DNA of 64,000 nucleotides from Capitella teleta (taxonomy: Eukaryota; Annelida; Polychaeta; Capitellidae). The DNA is taken from contig KB307754.1 of NCBI GenBank assembly GCA_000328365.1, positions 107,405-171,404 of the forward strand, read 5' to 3'. Of this stretch, positions 18,001 to 28,959 are shown in pieces. The translations under genes were made by a program, and so were the position numbers. The notes under the pieces were generated by a model. It searched no databases. It was given only the letters and a program-made list of their open reading frames with translations, and was not told the origin of the DNA. Position 1 is the first letter of the stretch. Every line of letters starts with the position of its first letter.

Positions 18001-20783
18001 GACTCAGTGATGCGTTTTCTGTTACGTAATTCTTCAAATGTTGCTCGCTGGCGGTACGAACATTTGTGACAGGTCATTAGTGGCTGGGTTACTGCTTAGC
18101 CAGAAGATATATAGAGGTAGTCTATACAAGGCTATGTTCAATTCATATGTTTGTATTTTATAGTTAAAATGGTGAAATGGGATTGGTTGCCGCAGGTGTT
18201 TGATGTTGCCCTATATGTATATAGGCCTATAGATGCGTGGCACTCTTTTAAGTTCAGCATTTACTCTGGACTTGAAGGAATACAAGCGTGCCATCTCTTG
18301 CTTGAGTGGCATCATTTTTGAGTAGGGAATATTCAATATATAAAATTTTGATTGGTGATTGTAGTTTGACCTTGAGGCTGAAATTATTATTCTGACGTGG
18401 AAAAAGTCTTAAATCTCATCAGTAATTATTTTGTTGACAGGAACAAGTGCAGGCGGCTGTGAATGTTCTCCTCTCGCTGAAGGCTGAGTACAAAAAGGTC
18501 ACTGGCAACGATTGGAAACCAGGCACCGCGCCCACAACTGAAATGGCCGCCGCACAGGGCACCGAGAGTGCAGCCGCACTTGAACTGAAGGCGAAGATTG
18601 ACGCGCAGGGAATCAAAGTACGCGAACTGAAGGCAGGGGGCGGAGCTAAGGATGAGGTGGATGGGCAGGTGAAGGCACTGCTGGATCTGAAAGCAGAGTA
18701 CAAAACGCTCACTGGGGAAGACCTGGGAGGCCAAGGAAGGCAGAAGGGAAAGAAGGAAAACAAGAAACAAGAGAAACCGAAGAAGAAGGAAGACAAGAAA
18801 CCGCAGAAGAAGGAGGAAGGAGCAGATCGAGAGGTCAAGAAGGTCACAAGGTTTTTGGCATTGCAAGTTTTCCGCGATTTGATTTCATAAGATTTCACCG
18901 GTTTTAGATTGGGTTTGGAGGTGAAGAAGGAGGAGTCTCTACCTGATTGGTATTCCCAGGTGATCACAAAAGCGGAGATGATTGAGTATTACGACGTGAG
19001 TGGGTGCTATGTGTTCCGGCCGTGGTCCTTCGCCATCTGGGAGGGAATCTCTCAGTGGTTTGATATGAAAATCAAGGAGATTGGATTTGAGAATTGTTAC
19101 TTCCCGATGTTTGTCTCGAAGGACGCTCTTGAGAAGGAGAAGGAACACATTGAGGATTTCGCTCCGGAGGTACTTGATTTTGAAATAAGAATAAAATTCA
19201 TGTTGATTTTATTTATATTTTTTTTATTATTATTTTTTTTCTGTAAGGTCGCGTGGGTCACGCAGTCTGGAGAAACGGAGCTAGCTGAGCCGATCGCTAT
19301 TCGTCCGACCAGTGAGACCGTGATGTACCCCTCGTACTCGAAATGGGTTCAATCGCACAGAGATCTGCCGATTAAGCTGAATCAGTGGTGTAGTGTTGTG
19401 GTGAGAATTAATTGCGGCCGTTAATTCTTCGGAAATTATAATTTCTTTTTCAATTCAGCGATGGGAGTTCAAGCATCCGCAGCCTTTCCTCCGAACCCGT
19501 GAGTTCCTCTGGCAGGAGGGTCACTCTGCCTACGCCACGTACAAAGAGGCGGAACACGAGGTCCACCACATCATCGATCTGTACGAGGAGATCTACGAGA
19601 GTCTTCTCGCCATTCCCGTCATCAAGGGGAAGAAAACGCAGAAGGAGAAATTCGCGGGAGGCGATTTCACCACAACTGTCGAGGCGTATATCTCGGCTTC
19701 TGGTCGAGGCATTCAGGTGTGTTTATTTCGTGGGTTCAATTTGTTTATTTTGTGCATTCAAATATTTGTTTATCACCACAGGCTGCAACCTCTCATCACT
19801 TGGGTCAGAACTTCTCAAAGATGTTCGACATTTCGTTTGAAGATCCCGAGACGCACGAGAAATGCTACGCTTACCAGAACTCGTGGGCGATCACGACGCG
19901 TTCGATCGGCGTTATCATCATGGTGCACGGTGACAACAAGGGACTGGTGCTGCCCCCTCGCCTGGCCCCTGCGCAAGTGGTCATCGTGCCTTGCGGCATC
20001 ACAGCCACGCTCAGCGAAGATGATCGAATCGCCCTCATTAAAGCGTGCGAAGAATTTGAAGCCAAGCTGAAGAAAGCTGGCGTGAAAGCGAGAGGAGATT
20101 ACAGGGATAATTACTCCCCTGGGTGGAAGTTCAACCACTGGGAACTAAAGGTGGGCGTTGTTGTTTATGATCCTGCGATTTGTATCGAGTTCTCTTCCTA
20201 TAAAAGGGCGTTCCAATCCGAATTGAGATCGGACCGCGCGATCTGAAGCAAGGGCAGTTTGTGGCAGTGCGAAGAGACACAGGAGACAAGAGCACGATGG
20301 CGATGGCTGATGCTTGCACCTGCGTGCCTGCTTTGTTGGACTCCATTCACGAATCCATGTTTGCCAAGTACATTCTGCGTTTTAGTTGATCTTCCGATGC
20401 GACTTTTTCGTTGCTTTCTCACAGAGCAAAGAAGGATTTGGACGATCATCTCTCGGTTTGTGATAATTTTGAAGACTTCTGCCGATCCCTGGATCGCAAG
20501 AACGTCATTCTTGCTCCGTTCTGCGGTGGAATTTCTTGCGAGGAAACCGTGAAGAAACTCAGCGCTCGGTGAGGGCTGCTTCGTCCACGGGAGATTGCAG
20601 ATTGATTTTTTTTTTTCCTTTTTCAGGGATGCTATTGTTGAGGAGGGAGCTCCTGCCATGGGAGCCAAGGGCTTGTGCATTCCCTTCAAGCAACCGGCAG
20701 AAATCAAGCCGACCGACAAGTGCATCTGTCCTGACTGCAAAGAGAAACCCATGCACTACACTCTGTTTGGCCGCAGCTACTAG
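8702..20783 (+). CDS. EPRS1: Bifunctional glutamyl/prolyl-tRNA synthetase
   Basis: Thirty exons, 1641 residues: 8702-8741 (alternative copy 9887-9926), 10924-11008, 11064-11163, 11222-11378, 11431-11582, 11641-11747, 11799-11925, 11984-12176, 12236-12407, 12466-12590, 12647-12755, 12809-12893, 12957-13016, 13075-13185, 14305-14441, 14493-14547, 14609-14761, 14809-14921, 14970-15081, 15135-15518, 16261-16488, 17117-17323, 18441-18850, 18908-19169, 19248-19400, 19459-19716, 19782-20150, 20207-20367, 20425-20568, 20627-20783. It charges tRNA-Glu and tRNA-Pro in the cytosolic multi-synthetase complex. Order: GST-C-like domain (residues ~1-190), class I GluRS with HVGH (~216) and MSKRK (~440), five WHEP domains (~755-1110), class II ProRS with [10 protein letters not shown] and [14 protein letters not shown]-terminal CIC...C zinc-site region, ending [14 protein letters not shown]27-like gene is nested antisense in intron 14. 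Confidence 0.97.
9054..9847. mobile_element. Non-autonomous TIR DNA element (MITE-like), unclassified
   Basis: The two ends are inverted copies. The left end starts GTAGCTCCCCAAG and runs to CACACACCGCTAC (9054-~9097). The right end is its reverse complement (~9805-9847). The outer 13 bases are identical and the inner ~30 about 80% alike. There is no coding capacity across ~794 bases. No clean target-site duplication can be defined because the element sits exactly between the two EPRS1 exon-1 repeats. The superfamily is not recognised. Confidence 0.65.
9848..10243 (+). repeat. Direct repeat copy 2 carrying a second EPRS1 exon 1
   Basis: This near-identical copy of 8663-9058 includes the full first coding exon with its ATG (9887) and splice donor (9926/9927). 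Its upstream sequence is the right end of the TIR element rather than the divergent EGLN/EPRS1 promoter. It could therefore act as an alternative first exon only if transcription starts in or near the element. Otherwise it would lie silent in intron 1. Confidence 0.9.
10244..10923 (+). other. Remainder of EPRS1 intron 1
   Basis: A/T-rich sequence between the second exon-1 copy and exon 2. No gene or repeat is recognised. Confidence 0.7.
13309..13318 (-). promoter_or_regulatory. Poly(A) signals of the nested methyltransferase gene
   Basis: Two overlapping TTTATT (AATAAA on minus) lie 17-26 bases past the stop codon and still inside the EPRS1 intron, so the nested gene can end without reaching an EPRS1 exon. 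Confidence 0.55.
13335..14253 (-). CDS. METTL27: METTL27-like class I methyltransferase nested in EPRS1 intron 14
   Basis: Exons (-): 14253-14104, 14052-13921, 13866-13728, 13676-13584, 13519-13335, giving 232 residues with every junction in phase. The product is a SAM-dependent methyltransferase of the METTL27 (WBSCR27) type; its substrate is not known to me. Visible parts are [12 protein letters not shown] before the fold, motif [13 protein letters not shown] (residues ~81-92), [13 protein letters not shown] (motif II-like, with the acidic residue that holds the SAM ribose region), [13 protein letters not shown] and [11 protein letters not shown] near the C-terminal half. The gene lies wholly inside a 1.1-kb EPRS1 intron (13186-14304), on the opposite strand, with its own small introns (34-68 bases). 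The start ATG is only 51 bases from the EPRS1 exon that follows. The methyltransferase fold is firm; the exact subfamily is likely. Confidence 0.85.
15519..16260 (+). other. EPRS1 intron between WHEP exons 20 and 21
   Basis: Intron of 742 bases. No gene is recognised. Neighbouring introns 21 (16489-17116) and 22 (17324-18440) are also longer than the gene's usual ~55 bases. Intron 22 holds a C15/A16 homopolymer junction (17567-17600) and two undetermined bases (17664, 17748). Confidence 0.7.
17566..17600. repeat. Poly-C/poly-A homopolymer junction
   Basis: About 15 C followed directly by about 16 A. Two N bases lie within the next 150 bases, so sequence quality here may be low. Confidence 0.8.
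17688..17730 (+). repeat. Short tandem repeat with GTGCGTTATGA
   Basis: Two adjacent ~19-bp copies of ATTTCTGGRGTGCGTTATG in EPRS1 intron 22. Each contains CGTTATG, a heptamer that recurs in clusters across the window. Confidence 0.6.
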
Positions 20784-20860
20784 TTGGAGGGTTATGTAAT
20801 CTCACATCGTTGTTTCGGAATCAAAAGCATTAAAACTGACGTCATCAAAAAGGAGCAATT

Positions 20861-20866
20861 AATAAA
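20861..20866 (+). promoter_or_regulatory. Poly(A) signal of EPRS1
   Basis: AATAAA 78 bases after the EPRS1 stop codon (TAG 20781-20783). Confidence 0.7.
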
Positions 20867-21354
20867 GCTAGTATCAAATATGTCTGCTTTTTTCTCTCTT
20901 GTCAATCCGACTGAGCTATTCGATGCCCTTGACTGAGCAGGAAATTCATATTTTAATTTGTCTTGAATATCATTATCAGTTTACTACACTTTTCAAAAAT
21001 GCTCTCTTGTCACTCACTAAAGCCCATAGAATCTATCTCAAAAGGTTCCAAAATGAACAGAGCTCCTCATTATGCAATGCTGTTTCAAAGATCTGTTTTG
21101 ACTGAAGCAATTATGCAAGATTGCTATACCCAATTTCAGTTATTAGTTCCGGGGTTATAGCAGAAAGACTTATTGAATAATTTAGACCTATAAAATGACA
21201 TTGCCACAATTTTGTCATTACATTGTAATTACCTGTAGAGATATCTAGTTGTGATGACCCCAAGACAGACAATCGATGTCGACGGTATCTCGAATTCCAC
21301 GTAGACCAGATGCAAATCTAGAAACAATCGACTGCTATGATTTCAATCATCGAC
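20867..21354. other. EPRS1-DTL convergent spacer
   Basis: Spacer between two convergent 3' ends. It includes a polylinker-like stretch at 21271-21298. No gene is recognised. Confidence 0.6.
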
Positions 21355-21360
21355 TTTATT
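21355..21360 (-). promoter_or_regulatory. Candidate poly(A) signal of DTL
   Basis: TTTATT (AATAAA on minus) 235 bases past the DTL stop codon. Confidence 0.5.
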
Positions 21361-21594
21361 CGTCCTCACATGCATTCATGACTTATTTGATAAAATTAAC
21401 AAAGCGATAAAACCTGGGGTACAATATGAACCAATTCAAAATAATTCAATCATCAAAACACATGAATTATAAAAACCCCATATGTTACTCCTTGGGTGAG
21501 AAATACTGTAGTATAGAGACGTATTTCTTTAATGACTTGGGAGTGTTCTGAAAAGTGAACAAAGTATCAGTAATCATGAGTAATGCAATCAATA

Positions 21595-24103
21595 TTACTT
21601 GCGTACTTTTGGAGTGCGGGGCGTGCATTCTTTCTTCTTTGTTGAGATCGGAGTTTTAGCGACAGGTGTTGTGGGTTCATCCGCGCAACACGAATCTTGT
21701 TTCTTCTGTCTCGTTAGCTGAGTCAGCCAATTAGGCCCTAACGAGCGTGGAGTTAACTGTCCTTGAGGGGTGCGTGGCTCAGGATTCAACACGTAGCTAG
21801 GAAGATTCGCGGTCGGTGATTGGAATTTTTCCGTTCCCCCGCGCACTTTCTTCACTGGGGTTTTATCATCTTCATCAAAGAGGGTTTTTTTAGCACTTTT
21901 AGGCGAGTTCAACATTTGGTGATCGAGAGGGCGCAGTGGAGTGCCTCTGTTGCTTTTCGGATTCGCCGGAATCTCGGAATCGAACCCGCTGTCTAACTTG
22001 CGCTTCACGCCGCGTGCCTCTGCCGTCTGACGAGCGCATTCTTGCGTTTTCTTTGGGGTTATGACCAGACGACGGGGGGTGACAGGAACGACGCGAGGAC
22101 TTCTACCCAACCACTTAACAATCGTACTCTGTGACGCAACACTGCATGGCTTCGTGCCCACTGAACACGGCAACCCTTGCATAGAGATGAGGGTCTGACG
22201 GGTATCCGAGGATATTTTAGCCGGACTGGGAGGAACAGTGTTGCCTTTGCGGGGCGTTCTTGGCCGCATGTTCATGCCGTGAATCGGTGAAGCTGACGTT
22301 CCTGATGAGAACATAAAGACATAAGTACTCAGCGTTATGTAACAGCCAGCGACGCCCACCAACTTCTTTTCGCATTCTGCTTGCGTTACCCACAATGGGA
22401 CCAAGGACTGGATTGATGTCGTTTTGGTGATTTTCGCGCTGCAGATGCCAGACCATGAGGCTGCAGTCGTCGCTCGTCGTGGCTATTCTACCCAGATCAC
22501 TAGAGCTCCAGGCCACAGCTGGCACCTCCGATGTATGCCCCTGGAAGCAATGAGAAATCGCATTTCACAGATCGCTCAACTTTTGAGCCAAATACCTGGA
22601 GAAGTATCGGACTTGATTGGGGCGACTGCGTGTTCCAAATATACGCCTGGTTGTCAGAGGACCCGCTCAGCAGGTAGTCATCGTTCGGACTCAGAGAAAG
22701 CTTCACAAAAAATGAAGACACCTTGTGCCCACCAAAAACTGCGACTGCGTGCGGAGAAAAAAATAATAATGAAGCACGAATTAAAGATCTCAATCTACTT
22801 CCTAACCGGGCTTTGGCGTAAAAGCAACGCAATCGTGAACATAAACATGATTATCCACGCAATTAGCGTACAATCGAGTTCTGGATGAATCCAGGGCAAG
22901 ACTAGAAAAACCTGAAAAGCAAAAGATAAGCGAAATGGCATTAAGTACACAACAATAGATACCTCTGGCTCGGCCCTGAGGCCCGCAATATGGGAATACG
23001 TGCACAGGGTTGGCAGCGGATTTCGCAAGGGACGTTAGCTTACGAGTGTCCCATGCTTTGATACACCTGGGTGGGGAATCACATAATTCGAAGAGGTCGC
23101 TAAACTTTTCCAAATTCCCTACCCATCCCGACTCCCAGACGAAAGAAGCGTATTTGAATCTTGAAAGAGAACGGCAGTCACACTTTCTCGGTTGTCCTGA
23201 AAAAAAAAAAAAAAAAAAATTCTAAAAAATGGATATCAACAATCGCGACCCGTACCAGCTGGGGCTGCCTGTGCCGCATTCTCTTCACTTCCGTATTTGC
23301 TTTGCTCGCATGCGCACTTCTGACTTCACCAACGCGACAGCAGGTTTCTGTCCGGCATTTCGTTCTGCGATCCCAGAGAAAAATGTTGCCATCAATGGAA
23401 CCGGTTGCGAACACAGCTGAAGAGGAGAACCTCAGAACATGAGTACGCGTAGGTGGCACTGCATACCAGGTTGATCCCGACACACGTTCACGGTACGCAC
23501 GCTGCTCGTGTGGCCGTGATACTGACTGATTTTTGCTTCAGTCGTGATATCCCATAATGCAATGGTTTGATCGCCACTTGCTGTGAGTATGTTTGTTCCC
23601 CCGGGCAACCAACACAAATCCCACGCCATGTTCTTGTGGGCCAGGAAATCTGCGGGGGAAAAAAAGTGTTTAATAATTTACGTGAATAAAATAGCCGGGA
23701 TATTTACCACAAACAACTGAGTTGGGTCCGTGTTTGTCAGTATCCAGCACTAACAGACCTCCGCACTCGTCAACAGTGGCCAGCAATCGTGGGTGATCTT
23801 TTGAATAGAAAGAACACATAAATCGTAGAAATTTTAGTAGAGTAATTAGACGTAATGTTGGAGAGAGAATCTCTGACGTACCAGGGTTGAAGGCGCATCC
23901 CAACGGAGGCACAAGATCCTAGGAAAAAGAGCAATACGAGGTAAACAGATTGGTTCACGACTCGATCTCACCCCATCAACATTTTCAACGTGATGTTGAT
24001 TTAGTCGCCAGCAATGTAAGTCTTCCAAAATGTTGGATGTTACACCATCAAGACCGACACCTGAAATGCAATTAAATTTTAAGTAGGATTTCGTTTGAGA
24101 CAT
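21595..24103 (-). CDS. DTL: DTL/CDT2, WD40 substrate receptor of CRL4
   Basis: Exons (-): 24103 or 24060-23972, 23918-23882, 23797-23708, 23649-23467, 23416-23256, 23196-23123, 23066-22963, 22911-22807, 22744-22596, 22540-22390, 22301-21595, giving about 630 residues. The protein recruits PCNA-bound targets such as Cdt1 to the CUL4-DDB1 ubiquitin ligase during S phase or after damage. WD40 blades are clear (ILTASGDQTIALWD, FATGSIDGNIFLWDRR, YLLSGSSDNQAYIWNT, IATTSDDCSLMVWHLQ). FLWDRR and KAWDTRK are WDxR motifs of the kind that contact DDB1. The C-terminal ~235 residues are Pro/Thr/Lys-rich and hold an NWLTQLTRQ stretch like the vertebrate NWLLAMAAK. The N-terminus is uncertain: the ATG at 24103 is in frame, but the bases before 24060 also look like a splice acceptor, so a further 5' exon is possible. 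Confidence 0.88.
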
Positions 24104-24837
24104 TCTGACGATGCAACAGTAGAGTGAGCAGACATAAGAAGTCAGTTCTTATGTGCAACCAGAAATGTCATCCAGCCACACAATCACGTAAGTATTCTCA
24201 TACCTGAGTTACCTCTTGCAAAATGATGTGAAATTCTTCTTGTAAAATGGTTAAGGGAAAGACCCTGCTTCTAATTGGTTAATCGATTAATTGGTTAATT
24301 TCCCCGCTTTTCTGCATGGATGAAACCGGAGAGGCTAGAATAATGAGGTGAGACTGCTTTGGCCAATGAAATGAAATTTGGTATGAAAAAAAGAAACAAT
24401 TAACCAAATACTGATCAACTGGATAATTTAGCATAAAATGATAAATTCAGTAAAATTGATCGTAAATAATGAAGCGATTGTAGGGCTCACTGCAATGCTT
24501 AAAAATAAACTATTTCATAACGCTGTTTATACCAGCGATTATTCGTTTTGTGCTGTTGATTATGTAATGACTGTAATCCCTTTGATCCATTAAGTCTTCT
24601 AGTGCATGAAATTAGTATGATGAAAGATCACAAAGAGTTGATCATTGGTTTTAATGGCAAAAACGTGGCAGCTTTGGCTATCATGGGGGGATGAGGTACA
24701 TTTATGTAAATACTATTATTTCAACAGTGACTGTGTGAACTGGTGCATGTGCTTATTAAGTTAATATAGAGCACTAATATATCCTGCATTGTTCCATAAC
24801 ACAAGATTCTAATAAGAAAAAGTTGCGATTGTAAAAT

Positions 24838-24875
<38 letters not shown>

Positions 24876-25780
24876 TCACAACTGTAACACTATTCGTATT
24901 CGGGTTCAGAGAATAGTAACCACCCGAATATTCGTTATTCGGATTATTTCCTTATTCCCCCAGCCTTATTTTATATATGTTCTATTTCTAAAAGATATAT
25001 CTTCATAAGTAATACAGTAATAACTGAAATAAAACTTAACTGGATTGACCAACCAAACAGTTGGCGTTCGGCGATACAGATCGCATTCGGCGATACGCCT
25101 CTTTCGCCTATTATCGCTCATTCATCAACTGATTCTAATTCACATGAGACAAACTAACGCGTAAAAACTCTCAATATGCTCTGTAAATACCTCTATGACC
25201 AAATTCCTGATCTAGTTTCCAATTTAAAATTGTCATAATTCGAGTTAGAGGCAGTAGATTGATAAAATGGATATTTCACAGATCTTCCGTGTTTTTTAAT
25301 TTCCCGCAATCGCTTTGTTGATGCAGCTTTCACATCAAGTTAGATCCTGACGAATAAGCAGTCGAAGCTCAATTCACTACAGCACGCAGTGGCTGAAAGT
25401 GCCTTTATTAACCAGAGCAGTAGCGTTGTGAACACACAGGGTGTGAACTAGAGGTGCCTTGGTAAAAATTGCTCCGTTGCTAATTGTTGTTGTTGGGTTT
25501 TTTTTTTTTTTTAACAATATGTGACACCACACACTTGAATGAGTCGCTTGTCGCAGATTCTGAAGCTTGCATGGCTGCATGGACACAGAGATTCATCAAA
25601 ATCTTAGCTACCAATTAATTAAACCAGCTATTGAGAGCAATATGAATTATATTTAATACAAAAGTGGTTGTTTTCAACAGCAGTTAACCAATAGGAAATT
25701 AGAAAGAACTAAAAAAACTGAGAAAAGAAAGCACTAAAAGAGCTAATAAATATTTTTTTTTACATTTTCACTTTCCTGAT
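24104..25780. other. Intergenic, A/T-rich, no gene seen
   Basis: Contains the poly-T fold-back (24821-24883), a cluster of ATTCG words near 24894-24945 and a poly-T run near 25500. No coding or RNA gene is recognised. Confidence 0.6.
24821..24883. repeat. Inverted repeat around a 30-base poly-T
   Basis: AGTTGCGATTGTAA (24821-24834) and its reverse complement with one mismatch (24870-24883) flank a T30 run. It may be a miniature fold-back element or retroposed tail; the function is unknown. Confidence 0.5.
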
Positions 25781-25784
25781 AGTC

Positions 25785-28010
25785 AGATTTATGCTCGCAG
25801 CTACTGTGGACCATGTTGGGCCTAGAAACAGCACCGAAAGAGAACAGAGTGTCTGCTGCGGATGCCGCCCTCAGGCATGCGCTAAAGCTCCCCGGACAAT
25901 TCGTCGCCCCATCGCAAGATGTAAGGATGTCGTAGACCCCAGAGCCGCAGTATGCGTACTAGGGTTAATGCAAAACATTCCCTCATGAGTGAATCAATGG
26001 TTGCTAGCTACATGTATATTTATGATAGGTCTATTTTCCTAGTATATTAATCCTACCTTTTTTGATAGATTGTACTATTATAAGAGCACTGCCGAACCAT
26101 AAGACGATTTGTATTGGCTTTGCATGCCATTTGGTTCATAACACTGCTTGTCCACATACATTGCGTTTGTCGGTCTGAAAAAGTAGTGGAATTTGATTAT
26201 TTTATTTGCAATTAGTTAGGCTATTAATTTCTCTTTTACTCCACATTTTAAAGCTCTCTTTTTTAGAAGGAACTGTGCCTTACAAAATGAAAATAGCAAT
26301 GGTTGTACCATTGTTCAAGAAAGATTTTTGAAAAAAAATTGTAACTACACACCCATTTCTCTCTTGCCTGTGTTCTAAAACATCCTGGAGAAACTGGTCC
26401 ACAAAATAATGCACGATTATTTGTTGGTTAAAACTTTCCTACATAGTTTGGCTTCCAACCAGACAGAAACACAACCCAAGCACTGGTATCAGTAGTCGAC
26501 AGAATAAGCAGAGCATTTGAGCAGGGCGAAGTCAGCATAGGTGTTGTGCTTGACTTTCAGAAGACACTCGACACCGTACAACATCAATTTCTTCTCTTCA
26601 AGCTTTTGAGGTATAAAATCCGCGGCACACCTCATAGTTATAGTTCACCAACTACTTATTGTGTCGTCAACAAAGGGTAGTTTTTAATGACTGTACTTCT
26701 AATGGCTCTACTGATTTAATTTCTTGTGGGGACCCTCAACCTTCCATCTTAGGTCCTTTATTGTTTTTGTTACATTAACGATGTCACTTCTGTCTCTGAA
26801 CGTATGCATTTTACTCTCTTCGCTGATGATACTTACGCTTTCATCTCTGCTCCAAATTTCGACGCAGTGATGACTAGTATGAACGAATAATATGGTGATG
26901 TAATTTGTTTTATCTTTGACATTTTTCATACATTACAATAAACTATTATATTCTATTCTATCCTGTATATGTAACACAGAGGTTGCCCAACAATTGCAAT
27001 TTACGTCGAATGTTTCATTCAAGATCCTGATGCAACAACTCATTTGGTTCGTCATCCTCTTTCCTCTTCCAACCGGTTCCTCTAATTGCTTCCTCTTCCT
27101 GCTGCATATATTACTTGCTTACACTTAGAAGTTCTTAGAACCCAACTGAATTTGCAAATAAACCGATAATGGTGATAATGATGTTCATGGAAGTTATGAA
27201 ACGCCCTAAATGTCTTGAACTTGAGTAAAGCAAGAGAGTGTAATTATAAGTGGGACATTTATAGAATTTTAAAATTGTTTGATCTTAAAATCACCACATC
27301 AGTATAGTAGTGTGTGTAGAGAGAAGTGTATGTACACTCGTTTGTATTAACTGCTGGCATCATTATCAGTATAGCAGTATAGGATGATACAACAACCATT
27401 GCCAAGCCACTTCAAACCGCGGCTAACCGCCGATTGCAATGCTATGCCGATATGTCTGATTGATGGAGCGGCTTAAGCAGCTAGCCAGTCATTTTTACTT
27501 CAGCCAGCCGATTCTGGCCAATTACAATCGGCTCCGGGGTCTAAGATGTCGAGTCAGTCTCCCATCATCCCGATCTCGCATCACAGCACCCAAACATCGG
27601 GAGTATTGGCAGCCATAAAGACTGTAAACTATGCTTTCCTGCGAGTTGATGCTAACAGGAAGTCGCTTCAACGTCCCTATCAGGGACCGTACCAGATAAC
27701 CAACAGAAACGACAAAACAGCGACTTTGAGGATAAACGGAAAGAAGAAGGCTGTGTCATTGACAGACTCAAATACACGTATCTTCCACCGGAAGATAAAG
27801 AGCCAGTGGTATCATGTGCTGGGAGGCTGAGCCTGCCTCCAGAACACTTTCAGGAGCGGGGAGGGGGGGAAGTGATGTAGCGTCTCATCTCATCAGTCAC
27901 CTGCATTCATGGTCTTATCTCTTGAGTAAACAATCACCTAGTGACTTCAAAGGAACCATTTATCGCCACATGTGAGGCCTAATCTCCTAATCCCTTATGT
28001 AAACAGTTAA
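25785..28010 (+). mobile_element. Broken Ty3/Gypsy-type LTR retrotransposon remains
   Basis: Fossil pieces on one strand and in the expected order: an integrase-region fragment (~25798-25922), an integrase C-terminal fragment (~27640-27780), a G/A-rich polypurine tract (27852-27872) and a probable 3' LTR start (TGATGTAG... at 27873). The 5' part, gag and the protease/RT/RNase H region are not seen. A LINE fragment lies between the two coding pieces, which fits a later insertion or rearrangement. The element is clearly broken (several breaks plus missing parts) and looks old. The LTR's outer end could not be fixed. Confidence 0.6.
26270..26900 (+). mobile_element. Decayed LINE reverse-transcriptase fragment
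   Basis: Reading across frames shows the RT core of a non-LTR element: YKMKIAMVVPLFKKD, NYTPISLLPVF, ILEKLVHKIMHDYL, then GVVLDFQKALDTV-like (region B), SCGDPQPSILGPLLFLL-like, and the catalytic LFADDTYAF-type block near 26817-26842. There are stops and frame changes, so it is a dead copy. It lies between two pieces of a Ty3/Gypsy relic. The clade could be CR1 or Jockey; not resolved. Confidence 0.75.
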
Positions 28011-28950
28011 AAAATCGCCACATATGTGCCCGTTTGTGCCGTTTCACTTTTGATACTGCCGACCGTTTTGGTTAATCCGCTAAATAAACTGCCACACTTG
28101 TATCGTTATTTGCCACATATGTGTTCACATCTGCAATCTATTTTTTTGTTTAAAGTGATGGCTTTGTGATGGGCATTATTGTACAATTGTGGCGGCTTTT
28201 TTTCACTTATGAGGCAAATTGTGCCACAAAATAGGTATCACAATGACACTTGAATGCTATCTGGGTTTAAGTGAATTCATTCTAGCGGGCAGGCTTAACG
28301 CGTCGGTCAAGCCGTCGGTTAACGGTCAAGTCAATCAAAATGAAGAATAAGTACAATAACGTTTTTGCATTCATAACGTTCACATTTTGAGTAATTTTTT
28401 TGACCCCAGAGAGTCCTGCTTTGGGGAGCCAACGGCCTCAAATAACGACACAAAATTGGCTAATAAATATAATTATATCAAAGTTCGACTGTATTCTCCG
28501 TATACTCCACTAGTAATCTGTATTATGTGTAAAAATATGACTGTGAGCTTCAGGAGCTAATTTATGGACATATGGTCCATAATTAAATTAAGTAAATTGA
28601 GGGAAAACAAATCCCTGTGTTGTTTTAAACAATTGGATTATCCCAAAACACAAGTATTTATTTTGTAGCAGACACAAGCCATGATAAGGGCCTAAAGAGT
28701 GAAATAATAGTGCTTAATTGATTAATTATGCAGTATTCCATAGGCTGAGCTTAGTGATTCTTATGCCTATAGCTGGAATATGTTAGCATAAGCATACATG
28801 TAGTAATGTATATAATGCATGTACATGTATTGATGCAGTCGATCCAAGCCGGTCAGAAAAAAATTACAGTAAGTCAGCAACAAAAAAGTCGGTTGACCGA
28901 CTAGCCACCTGAAAAATGCCTCAGTCAGTCACAAATCAATTGGCTGACTG
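28010..28950. other. Repeat-like spacer, unclassified
   Basis: A/T-rich sequence downstream of the LTR relic. Segments near 27470-27545 and 28850-28965 share CAGCCGAT/GGCTGACTGG-type words and both end in GGGGTCTA, so they may derive from the same repeat. No gene is seen. Confidence 0.35.
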
Positions 28951-28959
28951 GCTTTGGGG

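Larger units (their letters stand above)
15159..18740 (+). repeat. WHEP-domain exon repeats of EPRS1
   Basis: Five WHEP units are encoded by exons 20-23. The 228-bp segment 15291-15518 and exon 21 (16261-16488, also 228 bp) match at about 94% of bases by my count. Exon 22 (17117-17323) is the same unit minus 21 bases in the Ala/Pro linker. Introns cut each WHEP domain at the same phase-0 point, after [13 protein letters not shown]. The pattern shows tandem exon duplication that is recent or kept alike by gene conversion. Confidence 0.9.

Noticed and set aside
25791-25988. 65-codon open frame as a host gene
   Set aside because: The frame that carries recognisable sequence here is an integrase-region fragment of the LTR-element fossil, not a host gene.
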